Part shown: positions 1-7,983 of the stretch, piece by piece | Layout of the letters: every line of letters begins with the position of its first letter | How positions within the stretch are numbered: the first letter of the stretch is position 1 | Origin: Lachnospiraceae bacterium | GTDB taxonomy: Bacteria > Bacillota > Clostridia > Lachnospirales > Lachnospiraceae | DNA: 64,000 bases | Reading direction: 5' to 3' | Assembly: GCA_900766915.1 (NCBI GenBank) | Contig: CAAFXE010000257.1 | Span: 1-64,000 of the forward strand | Made by a program: the position numbers and the translations under genes | The notes under the pieces: model-generated | Databases searched by the model: none | Told to the model about the DNA's origin: nothing | What the model saw: the letters and a program-made list of their open reading frames with translations, nothing else

Positions 1-95
1 CCATACTCTTTCACTATAATATATTTACCCTCAAAAAGCAACGAGCAAAAAACCTCGCGGAACAGTGGCGTCTGAACAGTAACAGCAACTTCTTC

Positions 96-124
96 TTGAC
101 TGCCCTAAGGTCAAATGGTAAAAT
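96..124 (+). promoter_or_regulatory. prs promoter
   Basis: TTGACT at 96-101 and TAAAAT at 119-124 are separated by exactly 17 bp, each matching 5 of 6 sigma-A consensus bases. The element lies 38 bp upstream of the prs start. A ribosome-binding site (GGGAGGG, 151-157) follows. Confidence 0.7.
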
Positions 125-161
125 TTACAAGTAATATTTTGTCGAAAACAGGGAGGGCATC

Positions 162-1334
162 ATGGCAATTGACAATCATTTTCACAATACCATACCGGTA
201 GGTCCATTAAAACTTGCAGTATTGGACAGTGCCAAAGAATTAGGAGAAAAGGTCAATCAGCACATTATTGACTTTCGTATAGAAAGAGACCATGAACATA
301 AATCCAACATTCATTTTGCAGGATATGAAGCAGATAGCTATATGGTAGACTGCTCCTGTCCGCGTTTCGGTTCCGGGGAAGCCAAGGGGCAGATCAGGGA
401 ATCCGTCCGCGGTGCAGATCTTTTCATCCTCGTGGATGTGTGTAACTACAGCTTAACCTATAAGCTTTGCGGACATGAAAACCACATGTCACCGGACGAC
501 CACTATCAGGACCTGAAACGTATTATCTCAGCTGCTACCGGCAAGGCAAAGAGAATCAATGTCATTATGCCGTTCCTTTATGAAAGCCGCCAGCATAAAC
601 GTACCAAGAGAGAATCCTTAGACTGTGCATTCGCTCTTCAGGAGCTCATCGACATGGGCGTATCCAACATCATCACCTTTGATGCACACGATCCCCGTGT
701 ACAAAATGCCATTCCATTAAGCGGATTTGACAGTTTCAACCCGCCTTACCAGTTTATTAAGGGCCTGTTAAAAGCAAATCCTGATATCATATTGGACAAC
801 GACCATCTGATGATTATTTCTCCTGATGAAGGTGCTATGGGACGGGCTGTTTACTTCTCCAATGTATTAGGTGTCGATATGGGTATGTTTTACAAACGCC
901 GTGACTACTCTACCATTGTAAATGGAAAGAACCCGATTGTTGCCCACGAATTCTTAGGGGATGACGTGGCTGGAAAAGACGTCATCGTTATCGACGATAT
1001 GATTTCCTCCGGCGGAAGTATGTTAGATGTAGCAAAACAGGTAAAAGAACGCGGAGCAAAGCGTGTCTTTGTATGTACTACCTTCGGTCTTTTCACCGAT
1101 GGATTTGATAAGTTTGATGAATATTACGAAAAAGGATACATTTCCAGCGTGGTAACTACAAACCTTACTTATCGTTCTCCGGAGCTTCTTACAAAACCTT
1201 ACTATGTAGAAGCTGATATGAGCAAATTCCTTGCTATGATCATCGACTCCCTGAACCATGATATTTCAATCTCCTGCGTTCAGGATCCGACAGAAAAGAT
1301 CAAGAAATTAATTGAAACACATAGAGCGAAATAA
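162..1334 (+). CDS. prs: ribose-phosphate pyrophosphokinase (PRPP synthetase)
   Basis: Makes phosphoribosyl pyrophosphate from ribose 5-phosphate and ATP in the cytoplasm, feeding purine, pyrimidine, histidine and NAD synthesis. The 390-residue product shows the family ATP-binding stretch PFLYESRQHKR, the FDAHDPRVQNA segment and the PRPP-binding loop VIVIDDMISSGGS at about residues 274-286. It is longer than the usual roughly 315-residue class I enzyme. The extra length is an N-terminal extension of about 60 residues plus insertions, a form that I recall as common in Lachnospiraceae. ATG with GGGAGGG 5 bp upstream fixes the start. It is monocistronic, with its own promoter (96-124) and a strong terminator (1340-1385). 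Confidence 0.93.
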   Translation: MAIDNHFHNTIPVGPLKLAVLDSAKELGEKVNQHIIDFRIERDHEHKSNIHFAGYEADSYMVDCSCPRFGSGEAKGQIRESVRGADLFILVDVCNYSLTYKLCGHENHMSPDDHYQDLKRIISAATGKAKRINVIMPFLYESRQHKRTKRESLDCAFALQELIDMGVSNIITFDAHDPRVQNAIPLSGFDSFNPPYQFIKGLLKANPDIILDNDHLMIISPDEGAMGRAVYFSNVLGVDMGMFYKRRDYSTIVNGKNPIVAHEFLGDDVAGKDVIVIDDMISSGGSMLDVAKQVKERGAKRVFVCTTFGLFTDGFDKFDEYYEKGYISSVVTTNLTYRSPELLTKPYYVEADMSKFLAMIIDSLNHDISISCVQDPTEKIKKLIETHRAK

Positions 1335-1339
1335 CAGGA

Positions 1340-1385
1340 AGCTCCCCATGGTTCAGAACTCTTTCTAATCCATGGGGAGCTTTTA
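1340..1385 (+). terminator. prs terminator hairpin
   Basis: Perfect 12-bp arms (AGCTCCCCATGG at 1340-1351 and its complement at 1370-1381) end in a T run. Its arms and loop resemble the hairpin at 2346-2395. Confidence 0.85.
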
Positions 1386-1387
1386 TG

Positions 1388-1969
1388 TTACTTTTCCCGC
1401 AATGACTTGCAAATTTTCTCGACATCATAATCCGGAGCGAACTGATTCGCCACCTCGCAGATCTTTGCAATACTATCTACCGTTTCCTCCAATGCATCTG
1501 CAATCTGCTCCACGGACTGTCCTTTGAGCAGTTTCTTGCAGACAAGGGAAACTCTACCCTGTTCCCGTTCTTCTAAACGACCCTCTAAACGGCCTTCCTC
1601 TTTCTGGTTTTCCTTCCGGTGTTTCTTAGCAGCTTCCTTGATCTGTGCCCCATAATTCAATGCATCATAGATCATGACCCTCACAGGCATTGCGTAATGA
1701 ACCTCTGTCTGGTGTTCAATCCCAACCAACATGAAATACATATCACCGTACGACTTCACAATCGCCTGCTTCAATATATCTCTCCATTTCTGAAACTGGA
1801 TTTCTTTTTCATCCGTTCCAAACACGGAGAGTACCTCTGTTGAATCCCTTTCCTGCAAGTTCTCGGCCCTGATGACCTGTTCCCCGTCAAATAGCACCGC
1901 ATTGCATAAATCTGCAAATCGCTCGTTGTCTGAGAGATACTCTTTTGCTTTTGCATCTTTTGTTCCCAT
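1388..1969 (-). CDS. Rpn-family / PD-(D/E)XK nuclease transposase-like protein
   Basis: A 193-residue protein resembling the Rpn (recombination-promoting nuclease) group, often annotated as PD-(D/E)XK family transposase. I recognise the family by N-terminal FADLCNAVLFDGEQVI, the YGDMYFMLVGIEHQTEVHYAMPVRVMIYD-type core (visible at residues about 80-110, with the E-x-Q of the nuclease fold) and the charged C-terminal helix rich in EGRLEGRLEERE that precedes a short helical tail. The start is ATG at 1969, which has an excellent AGGGAGG site; a longer reading to 2089 lacks one. It is shorter than typical full-length members (about 300 residues), so it may be a naturally short form. It stands alone and converges on prs. 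Function in this cell is unknown. Confidence 0.7.
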   Translation of the reverse strand: MGTKDAKAKEYLSDNERFADLCNAVLFDGEQVIRAENLQERDSTEVLSVFGTDEKEIQFQKWRDILKQAIVKSYGDMYFMLVGIEHQTEVHYAMPVRVMIYDALNYGAQIKEAAKKHRKENQKEEGRLEGRLEEREQGRVSLVCKKLLKGQSVEQIADALEETVDSIAKICEVANQFAPDYDVEKICKSLREK

Positions 1970-2345
1970 AGTTCCTCCCTTATTTTGCAGGAAGACAATG
2001 GGACAAACATCTCCACCCAGTCGTCCTGCTTCAATTGTTATATTGGAATTTAAAAGCATGACTCCTGCTCTACAATAAGATGTGCCCATCTTCTGTTTTC
2101 AAAAGATAGTTTAAGAATGCATGGCCTGTGCCACTGCATGTGAGATGATTCTGCTTTGCAACGATTTTAGCATGGAATCCATGAAAAACGCAAGAGAATT
2201 TTTCCCTTGCTCTCCGCTGTCCGTTGCAGAGAAATGTGCCCATACATTTTACTCCTTCCTGCAAAAGCGATGCAAAATGACATATACCCTTATTTGTATC
2301 ATATTGAATATATCCAAAGCATTCATCATCTTTCTTAACTCACTA
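1970..2345. other. non-coding stretch upstream of the Rpn-like gene
   Basis: About 375 bp with no convincing gene. Short open frames exist on both strands, but they have no ribosome-binding site and no recognisable family. The segment may be remnant DNA of the same mobile family as the neighbouring Rpn-like gene, though nothing in it proves that. Confidence 0.4.
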
Positions 2346-2395
2346 ACAATAACTCCCCATGAATTAGAATTGTATCTAACCCATGGGGAGTTATT
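2346..2395 (-). terminator. terminator of the LysM surface-protein gene
   Basis: The inverted repeat AATAACTCCCCATG / CATGGGGAGTTATT spans about 2346-2395 directly after the stop of the minus-strand gene at 2397. A T-rich flank on either side could let it work in both directions. It shares the CTCCCCATG stem and 12 of 19 loop bases with the prs terminator. Confidence 0.75.
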
Positions 2396-2396
2396 G

Positions 2397-3533
2397 TTAT
2401 TCCATTGGCATCTCTGCATTTTGCTGATTGTTCGTTTTCTCATCCATTGCCTGTTCAACAAAAGAATTTTTTGCAGATGTTGACTCAGTATTGGTTGTAG
2501 ATTGCGTATCTGTATCAGTAATAAATGGTTTATCTGTATGTGTTGTAGATGATGTATCCGCTTGCTGCGGATTTTTTGTATCTGAACCGGTGTTTCCTCC
2601 AGATACCGGTTCATTTTCGTTTTGCTCTGTAGCGCCTGTCTCCGATTCGATTGACCCAGCCTCTGTATCAGGCGTCTGCGGGTCGGGTGTTTCAGGAATT
2701 GTGTAAACTGCAGGCGGGATTTTTATCGTATTCCCTGCCCTAACTGCCTCAGGGTTTGTCACATCGATCGCATTATAGGCTGCAAGTATCTCCTCTGTTG
2801 TACCATAGAGTTCTGCAATACTTGACAATGTATCACCCTCTTGTACCGTATAGGCTTGCTCAGAGTCGGTCAGCACATATGTCTGCTCTTCTGTTTCATT
2901 TGACTGATCTTCTCCTGATTCTTCAAGCGTCAACTGCGGTGCATTATCACTGATTCCATCATTTACTAAATAGCAACCATTGCCTATCAGAGTTTCATTC
3001 GCACTCAAATAAGAACCCCACTGTGGTGTGATTTTAAGCTCGGATCCAGGCTCTGCATCAGCAACTACAGTAAAAGTGACTTTCCCAGGTTTTCCTTCTC
3101 CACTAGAACCTGGATAAAGCTGAATGGTGTGATAAGTTTGTCCTTTGAACTCCACCGTGCAATATCCGGTGGAAGCAGTCCCTCCTGCCTCGATGGTAAC
3201 GGTATAACTTCCAACAGGAAGCGAATAGTTAAAGGTTCCATTCGGATCCTCACTGGATTCTATATCCCCGCTGTTTAAAATAATTGCATTTACATCAGTA
3301 ACTTTTTCAACATTTATCGTGACAGAAAAATCTGCAGCACTAATACTGTTTGAACTACTTGTTACACTACAGGAAAACCATGCCCAGGTAAGACCTGAAA
3401 GGCAAATTACGCATATTACTATACCTAATACTGAGGTTAGCATAATTCGAAAAAAACAATCATCCGTTATTTTTTCATCATTTGGAACAAACAACATTTC
3501 TTTGATCCATCGTTTTATTTGTCTCATGGTCAA
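2397..3533 (-). CDS. SipW-type signal, LysM-domain surface protein
   Basis: A 378-residue secreted protein. Residues about 29-52 form a hydrophobic export segment ending in GLTWAWFS, the W-A-W-F-[ST] pattern seen in substrates of SipW-type signal peptidases (TasA/camelysin group). An N-terminal beta-rich domain follows (ISAADFSVTINVEKV onwards). Residues about 225-273 are a LysM motif (YTVQEGDTLSSIAELYG ... IKIPP), which normally binds peptidoglycan. The last 100 residues are a low-complexity Ser/Thr/Asn/Gln/Glu tail. It is probably the cell-wall-anchoring or accessory subunit of the matrix/fibre system encoded upstream. It is the last gene of the island and has its own terminator. The role is inferred from the signal type and LysM. 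Confidence 0.75.
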   Translation of the reverse strand: MTMRQIKRWIKEMLFVPNDEKITDDCFFRIMLTSVLGIVICVICLSGLTWAWFSCSVTSSSNSISAADFSVTINVEKVTDVNAIILNSGDIESSEDPNGTFNYSLPVGSYTVTIEAGGTASTGYCTVEFKGQTYHTIQLYPGSSGEGKPGKVTFTVVADAEPGSELKITPQWGSYLSANETLIGNGCYLVNDGISDNAPQLTLEESGEDQSNETEEQTYVLTDSEQAYTVQEGDTLSSIAELYGTTEEILAAYNAIDVTNPEAVRAGNTIKIPPAVYTIPETPDPQTPDTEAGSIESETGATEQNENEPVSGGNTGSDTKNPQQADTSSTTHTDKPFITDTDTQSTTNTESTSAKNSFVEQAMDEKTNNQQNAEMPME

Positions 3534-3588
3534 TTCATTCCTTTATTTCATAAAATTTATTTTCAACAATCAAAAATCACAAACTACA

Positions 3589-3608
3589 GCTTATGCCCTT
3601 TGATTGCC
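3589..3608. repeat. 20-bp direct repeat, copy 1
   Basis: The 20 bases beginning GCTTATGCCC at 3589-3608 recur exactly at 4263-4282. Upstream of each lies a second near-identical stretch (ACAATCAAAAA, then T or G, then CACAAAC) at about 3566-3584 and 4192-4210. This indicates an old duplication of an upstream region. Confidence 0.8.
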
Positions 3609-3728
3609 GCTTATCCCACCTAAACGAGATAGGATAGGCTAAAAACGAGACTAGGCTTAATCAATATTTTAATTCCCATGGGATTCCTTTTTTGTCGTGT
3701 CCATATCTTTGTCTCCATTTTCTGTTTT

Positions 3729-3974
3729 CTATGCTGCAAGCTGCGCTTTCAGAGCCTGCAGTTCTGCAATAGATACCATTACACCAAAAGCAGCAGCGGT
3801 AATCGTGTTTACCGCGAATGTAGTGATGCTTGAAAACCAAGCCCAGGTAAATCCTGCAAGGCATATCTCGTAAATAAGAATGCCAAACACAAAGGAAAGC
3901 ATTATCCGTAAAAACGCTTTATCCGATACTTTTTCGTATTTCGGCATATAAAACAGACTTTTGAATATACTTCA
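3729..3974 (-). pseudogene. truncated paralogue of the SipW-dependent surface protein
   Basis: From the ATG at 3947 this encodes 72 residues matching the N-terminus of the LysM protein gene: F-x-R-I-M-L, G-I, I-C-L-[SA]-G-[LF]-T-W-A-W-F-S, then I-[ST]-A-A-x-F. Similarity continues upstream of the ATG in frame (SIFKSLFYMP against the WIKEMLFVP segment) until a TGA at about 3972-3974, so the original start is lost. The protein stops about 25 residues after the signal region, with no mature domain. Its last residues, AELQALKAQLAA, resemble LLALKAQLAQSG in the tail of the SipW-like peptidase. I read it as the decayed remnant of a duplicated gene. An expressed micro-protein cannot be excluded. Confidence 0.6.
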
Positions 3975-4035
3975 CGGAGAATAAGCTCCTTGCTGTTAGA
4001 TATTAGACGGTAGATGTTAGACATTAGATTTTAAG

Positions 4036-4110
4036 CCTCCCTTGTCTGAAGGGCAGCGGGCCGACCGCTAGGGTGACGAGGGGATTTTGGCGGTGGAGGG
4101 ATATAATCGG
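4036..4110. repeat. GC-rich structured repeat, MITE-like
   Basis: Nested inverted repeats are visible: CCCTTGTC with GACGAGGG (one G-T pair), CCCTT with AAGGG, and AGCGG with CCGCT. Its composition is clearly more GC-rich than the surrounding AT-rich island. It is reminiscent of the CCTCCCTTGT...AAGGGAGG family of intergenic elements in Clostridia, from memory only. Confidence 0.35.
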
Positions 4111-4262
4111 CTTTCTTCAAACCTGATATCCCCAGTCTCGCCGGGCTCGATAGCCCCAAATCGTCCCGTATAGCATCAATGTCTATATTCCGACAATCAA
4201 AAAGCACAAACATCCTGCGTTAAAATAATAATATCAGAACAGAGATATTATTGTTATTCCTT

Positions 4263-4282
4263 GCTTATGCCCTTTGATTGCC
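4263..4282. repeat. 20-bp direct repeat, copy 2
   Basis: Exact second copy of the 20 bases at 3589-3608, followed by a small CTTCCCCT/AGGGGAAG hairpin. Confidence 0.8.
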
Positions 4283-4321
4283 CCTTCCCCTACAAGGAGG
4301 GGAAGAGACGAAATTTAAAAA

Positions 4322-5713
4322 TTAGTTGGTCTTAACATTAGTAAAGGGTTCCTGTTCATCCTGCTCCACATTATTTATGTAGAGCTTTCCGATGCCTTGG
4401 GGTTTGAAGCGACCAATATCGTCTGCTGTGATACTTGTGCCTTCGATGTAAACAGTACCGATATTGGCAGTGCCAATGATGTTACCGGTCTTCTTGGCAG
4501 TAAAGGTGTTACCATCATCCCCCATACACTTAATGGTGTTGGTGCCTTCAAGAGTGAAGTCCTTAATCCTGGTAGTAGTAGCATTGTTGGATCCGGCATG
4601 GCCGATCAAACCACCGGTGGAACCATTACCCTGAATGGTGGATTCTACCAGCTTACAGTTGTTGAAGTTATGGGATGCATTGACAGGGCCGTCCGAGTCA
4701 TTGCCATAGCCGGAAGTGTAAGCAACGAAACCGGCAGCATAATCGGCGGATTTAATATCAGCATTCTTAATGGTGACATTATCCATCATAATATAATTAC
4801 AGGTATCAGCATAGGCGATCAGAGCGGCACAACGCAAGCCGGCAGTCTGAAGGTCACTATTAAGATTATCAATGGTAAGGCGATCAAAAGTGATGTTCTT
4901 GATGGTATAGTCCTGATTGCTGGAAGTGGTAGCCACTAAAGGACCGTTCAGACCCTTAACTGTATTTCCGTTGCCGTTTAGAGTGAAGCCCTTGTCCCTG
5001 ACAGGAGTCCAGGTCTTGTCGGTCATATCAATATCGCCTGTCAAGGTGATAATCTGATCCTGCTCAAGGTTAGCAAAGGCAGCTATGAAAGCGTCTGCGG
5101 TATTAACGGTGATGATCTCGTCATCGTAAAGAGCATACTTGTCGTACTGGTCATCCTTGTAATCCTTTTCAACAGTATCCTGCTTTGCATAAACAGTAAT
5201 AGCCACGCCTTCCAAGCTTTGACCTTGGTAAGCATTGTCAGCATCTGGAGACATAGTGCCCTGAATCCGCAGTGCACCGCTCTTTGCTTGAGGAGCAAGA
5301 GAAAGCTGGCTGTTAAGATCAAATACATTTCCGCCCTCATCAACCAGGCAGAATTTAATGACCTCATTCAGCTTAGCGTAGCTGACTTCGGTGTTGTTGA
5401 TTTCGATCTTGTAAGTCAGGTTCAGGTCGCCTTTGTTCTTAATGTAGAATTCGTCGGTTTGGAATGTTGCACCGGGTTCCCACAGGATATCTGTGTCACC
5501 GTCAACGTTCTTAAAAGCCAGAGCCTCAGTGAGATCGTTACCGTTTGCGTCTACGATTGCGATCTTAAGATTACCCGCCTGGATTTTGTTGACACTGGCG
5601 GTGTCTGTGTCTGTGAACCACGCAAAAGTGGTTCCGAGCAGCATTGTGAAGCAAAGAACAAGTGCCAACGCACTGCTAAACAACGCTCTCTTAGTTTGTT
5701 TGCTTTTCGTCAT
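4322..5713 (-). CDS. TasA-like matrix protein with C-terminal beta-helix domain
   Basis: A 463-residue secreted protein. Residues 1-33 are a signal peptide ending GTTFAWFTDTDTASVNKI, the hallmark of SipW-dependent TasA/CalY proteins. Residues about 34-195 form the TasA-like beta-sandwich (WEPGATFQTDEFYIKNKGDLNLTYKI-type core, seen near residues 80-105). Residues about 200-450 show repeated short beta-strand turns (ITLTGDIDMT, FTLNGNGNTVKGLNG, YTIKNITF, IMMDNVTIKNADI, RIKDFTLEG) typical of a right-handed parallel beta-helix. This is a fusion not found in the roughly 260-residue Bacillus TasA. ATG follows AGGAGG. It is probably the main fibre or matrix subunit processed by the adjacent signal peptidase. 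The function is inferred. Confidence 0.8.
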   Translation of the reverse strand: MTKSKQTKRALFSSALALVLCFTMLLGTTFAWFTDTDTASVNKIQAGNLKIAIVDANGNDLTEALAFKNVDGDTDILWEPGATFQTDEFYIKNKGDLNLTYKIEINNTEVSYAKLNEVIKFCLVDEGGNVFDLNSQLSLAPQAKSGALRIQGTMSPDADNAYQGQSLEGVAITVYAKQDTVEKDYKDDQYDKYALYDDEIITVNTADAFIAAFANLEQDQIITLTGDIDMTDKTWTPVRDKGFTLNGNGNTVKGLNGPLVATTSSNQDYTIKNITFDRLTIDNLNSDLQTAGLRCAALIAYADTCNYIMMDNVTIKNADIKSADYAAGFVAYTSGYGNDSDGPVNASHNFNNCKLVESTIQGNGSTGGLIGHAGSNNATTTRIKDFTLEGTNTIKCMGDDGNTFTAKKTGNIIGTANIGTVYIEGTSITADDIGRFKPQGIGKLYINNVEQDEQEPFTNVKTN

Positions 5714-5784
5714 TTTCCTTTCCTCCTATGTATTATCTTTTGTTGACGAATTTATGTAAGCTTCAATCGAAGTTCTTACCATAA

Positions 5785-6489
5785 TTACAAATCAGAAACT
5801 TTATCTGACTGTTCCTGCTTTGCCCCGCTTTGGGCAAGTTGAGCCTTTAATGCAAGCAACTCCTGCATCATGGCCTCAGACTGTCTACGTTCCTCTGCCA
5901 GTTTATCCTTTTCTTCCTGTAACTCTTCCATCTGTTCTCTCTTGTATCGTTTAAAAAGGATGATACAATTCAAGCCGTTGTAACCAATCAAAATAAGAAA
6001 CGGCACCAGAATACACAGAATATAGCCGGGTGTAGTTTTCAGAAATGCGAAAAATGTTCCTACATTAGACATCTTTCCTTCATACTTACCCAGCACATAG
6101 GGATACGTCACAATTGTCTCATCATCTGTATTGGTAGTTGTACCATAGGTAACAAAACCCGGTTCTCCGTTCTCATTCGTTGTAACAGTACGGATTTTAT
6201 GAGTGACCGTCTCGCCATAGTTTGATGTGTTCTGGGAAGTGTAGGCAATAATATCACCCACCTGCAACGTGGAGGGGTCCACTTCCTTTACAAACACTAT
6301 GTCTCCGGCATCAAAATCCGTTGCACTCATGGAATCGGATTGTACGATAAAAAATTTATAGTCAAAAATGCTTCGATGGCTCTGGTCAAAGGTGGTCACA
6401 GAAAAGATAGTAAATACCATCATTCCAATGGCTGCCAGTAAAACCAGCCCGACCAGAATATTTTTCACAATGTTAAATATTTTTTTCAT
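5785..6489 (-). CDS. sipW: SipW-type (ER-type) signal peptidase I
   Basis: A membrane serine protease that releases TasA-like substrates. From ATG at 6489 it is 234 residues. It has an N-terminal transmembrane segment (about 9-30), a catalytic serine in QSDSMS (Ser53) and a histidine in VTHKI (His97). This Ser/His arrangement marks the archaeal/ER branch rather than the Ser/Lys LepB type. The conserved D-F-D-A-G-D-I-V box follows the serine. A second transmembrane helix (about 155-180) leads to a highly charged coiled-coil tail (EQMEELQEEKDKLAEERR). It lies between two SipW-type substrates on the same strand, the usual arrangement for this family. The ribosome-binding site (AGGAAG) is about 13 bp away, slightly long; a farther upstream start at 6531 is less likely. 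Confidence 0.87.
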   Translation of the reverse strand: MKKIFNIVKNILVGLVLLAAIGMMVFTIFSVTTFDQSHRSIFDYKFFIVQSDSMSATDFDAGDIVFVKEVDPSTLQVGDIIAYTSQNTSNYGETVTHKIRTVTTNENGEPGFVTYGTTTNTDDETIVTYPYVLGKYEGKMSNVGTFFAFLKTTPGYILCILVPFLILIGYNGLNCIILFKRYKREQMEELQEEKDKLAEERRQSEAMMQELLALKAQLAQSGAKQEQSDKVSDL

Positions 6490-6533
6490 AAAATGAAGCT
6501 TTCTTCCTTTCTGTCTCTCACAGCTTCCCAATT

Positions 6534-7082
6534 CTATTCGAACAGCTTGTTCGGATTATTTTTGGTCTGCACTGCATCGGCACACAAATCAAAGGTCAGT
6601 GTTAAGTTTTGTGCACTGTTTCCGGTTTCTTCCGGAAAATAAAAATACACCGTTAATTTTCGTCGTTCATTCACCCGCAGGATATCATTCGCAGCTCCTA
6701 CATCCCTGCGGCCCAAATGTGCCGCCGTATCGTGATATAGCGTTTTCTCGCCGTCTTTTATAGTGATTTCCAACACATCCGCAAGACCTCCGCTTACATG
6801 TTCTAAATACAGCTTGTAATAGACATCCCATGTGCTTTTGTTTTCAATAAAAAAGTCTTTTTTCACCGTCATACCAGGCTCAAACAAAAACTCGTGTTCT
6901 TCAATTACAGGTTTACCATCATTCAGGTTGATTTTTACCCTTCCGGTATGGAAAAGGTTGTTATCTACTGACACCATCGCCCATACAAGAGCAAAGGTAG
7001 TTATGCACAGGCAAAGACTCAACAGAATAACAGTGATGATGCTGCCGGTCAGTTTTTTTACTGTTTTGCTGTTATCGTTCAT
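6534..7082 (-). CDS. TasA/camelysin-like exported protein
   Basis: A 182-residue protein with an N-terminal hydrophobic segment (residues about 12-36, ending TFALVWAMVSVDNNLFHTG) of the SipW-substrate type, though the usual W-F pair is replaced by W-A-M. The mature part has the TasA-like core EPGMTVKKDFFIENKSTWDVYYKLYL near residues 67-92 and ends in beta-strands. It overlaps the end of the preceding gene by 11 bp, showing translational coupling. By position it may be the TapA-like minor or anchoring subunit of the fibre system. That assignment is by context only. Confidence 0.72.
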   Translation of the reverse strand: MNDNSKTVKKLTGSIITVILLSLCLCITTFALVWAMVSVDNNLFHTGRVKINLNDGKPVIEEHEFLFEPGMTVKKDFFIENKSTWDVYYKLYLEHVSGGLADVLEITIKDGEKTLYHDTAAHLGRRDVGAANDILRVNERRKLTVYFYFPEETGNSAQNLTLTFDLCADAVQTKNNPNKLFE

Positions 7083-7929
7083 CGGAGACTTCCTCCCTTT
7101 TACATTTTCTCCAAAGCAGAATCAGCAGGAACAGTGAACCGGATGCAAGGCAGAGCCACATGCCGCTATGGAAAGGATCTCCGGTCGCTGCCGGGATCAT
7201 TTCGCCGGGTTCCTCTACCCACCATCGAAAGTCTGCGATCAGAGTTTTATCTATATATTCATTGCCAACGCTTATGTCTAAATAAACGGTGATCTTGTAA
7301 TAAACCTCACTTGTTGTGGCTGAACCTGTCCTTAAACTTTGATTCACAGAATCGGGCATGTCCCGCATCAGGCCGTCATAGAGCACTTCGCCGTTGTCCG
7401 GCAGAACAATGCGGCATTTCAAAACCTCGGCAAGCTTTTCGTAACCGGGGCGGATATCTGCATGGAATCTAAGAGTCACATCGCCCTTGTGGGAAATGCG
7501 GACGCTGTAATACTTCCTTTCCCTGTCACCGGGAAACATGTTTTCAACCTTAAATGGTGTATTGTCGTCGGGGTGACGCTTATAGAGCGAGAGTGTTGTC
7601 GCAGTAATTTTTTCATCTGAAGGAGTGGGTACGGTTTGCGATACAGTTGACTTTTTATTTGTGTCGTTATCGCTGCTCTTACTTGAATTAGTGTTTTCTC
7701 TTTCACCGGTACTTTCAATTCCATCATTCTGGTTTTCATTGGTCTGTGGAATGGCATCTTCCTCTGTTTCCGGTGTAATGATATTGTCCGGCACCGTAAC
7801 CGAAGCTGGCTGTGAACCGGAAAAATGATTATATATAAGAGTTCCTGCAAGGGATATCAGACTAACTGCCAGCAAAACAGACAGTACAACGATAACAACC
7901 TTCATCTTGTTTTTTTTCTTTTCCTGCAA
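7072..7929 (-). CDS. membrane-anchored surface protein of the SipW island
   Basis: About 285 residues from a TTG at 7929, which sits 8 bp after GGAGG; the ATG at 7950 has no ribosome-binding site. Layout: a basic N-terminus and transmembrane/signal segment (about residues 6-30), a disordered Thr/Asn/Ser/Glu linker (about 40-105), and a folded domain resembling the next gene's product (MFPGDRERKYYSVRISHKGDVTL compares with its EPGMTVKKDFFIENKSTWDV). It ends with a C-terminal transmembrane helix and a basic stop-transfer tail (LFLLILLWRKCKREE). The end looks like a sorting signal without a clear LPXTG. I do not recognise a named family; it is likely the membrane anchor of the assembly. Confidence 0.62.
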   Translation of the reverse strand: MQEKKKNKMKVVIVVLSVLLAVSLISLAGTLIYNHFSGSQPASVTVPDNIITPETEEDAIPQTNENQNDGIESTGERENTNSSKSSDNDTNKKSTVSQTVPTPSDEKITATTLSLYKRHPDDNTPFKVENMFPGDRERKYYSVRISHKGDVTLRFHADIRPGYEKLAEVLKCRIVLPDNGEVLYDGLMRDMPDSVNQSLRTGSATTSEVYYKITVYLDISVGNEYIDKTLIADFRWWVEEPGEMIPAATGDPFHSGMWLCLASGSLFLLILLWRKCKREEVSDER

Positions 7930-7983
7930 CGAAGACACCTCCTTCAACATCGTTTTTTCGGCAAATCATATTCTCATCCATGT

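Larger units (their letters stand above)
3948..4321. other. gene-free stretch with degenerate repeats and hairpins
   Basis: No supported gene. It contains short TTAGA(C/T)-type tandem repeats at about 3998-4032 and a GC-rich structured block at 4036-4110. It also holds the second copy of the 20-bp direct repeat (4263-4282) and a hairpin with arms CTTCCCCT / AGGGGAAG at about 4286-4307. The GC-rich block (CCTCCCTTGTC ... GACGAGGGG with an inner AGCGG/CCGCT stem) resembles hairpin repeat elements scattered in Clostridia genomes. Confidence 0.5.

Noticed and set aside
2121..2483. 120-codon plus-strand open frame
   Set aside because: It runs through the LysM-gene terminator and into that gene's 3' end; no ribosome-binding site or family match.
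4031..4213. 60-codon minus-strand open frame
   Set aside because: It lies in the GC-rich repeat block and has Pro/Arg-rich content typical of repeat DNA read in a random frame.
4397..4939. 180-codon open frame on the plus strand inside the TasA-like gene
   Set aside because: It is antisense to a gene with clear family motifs, has no ribosome-binding site and encodes no recognisable domain.
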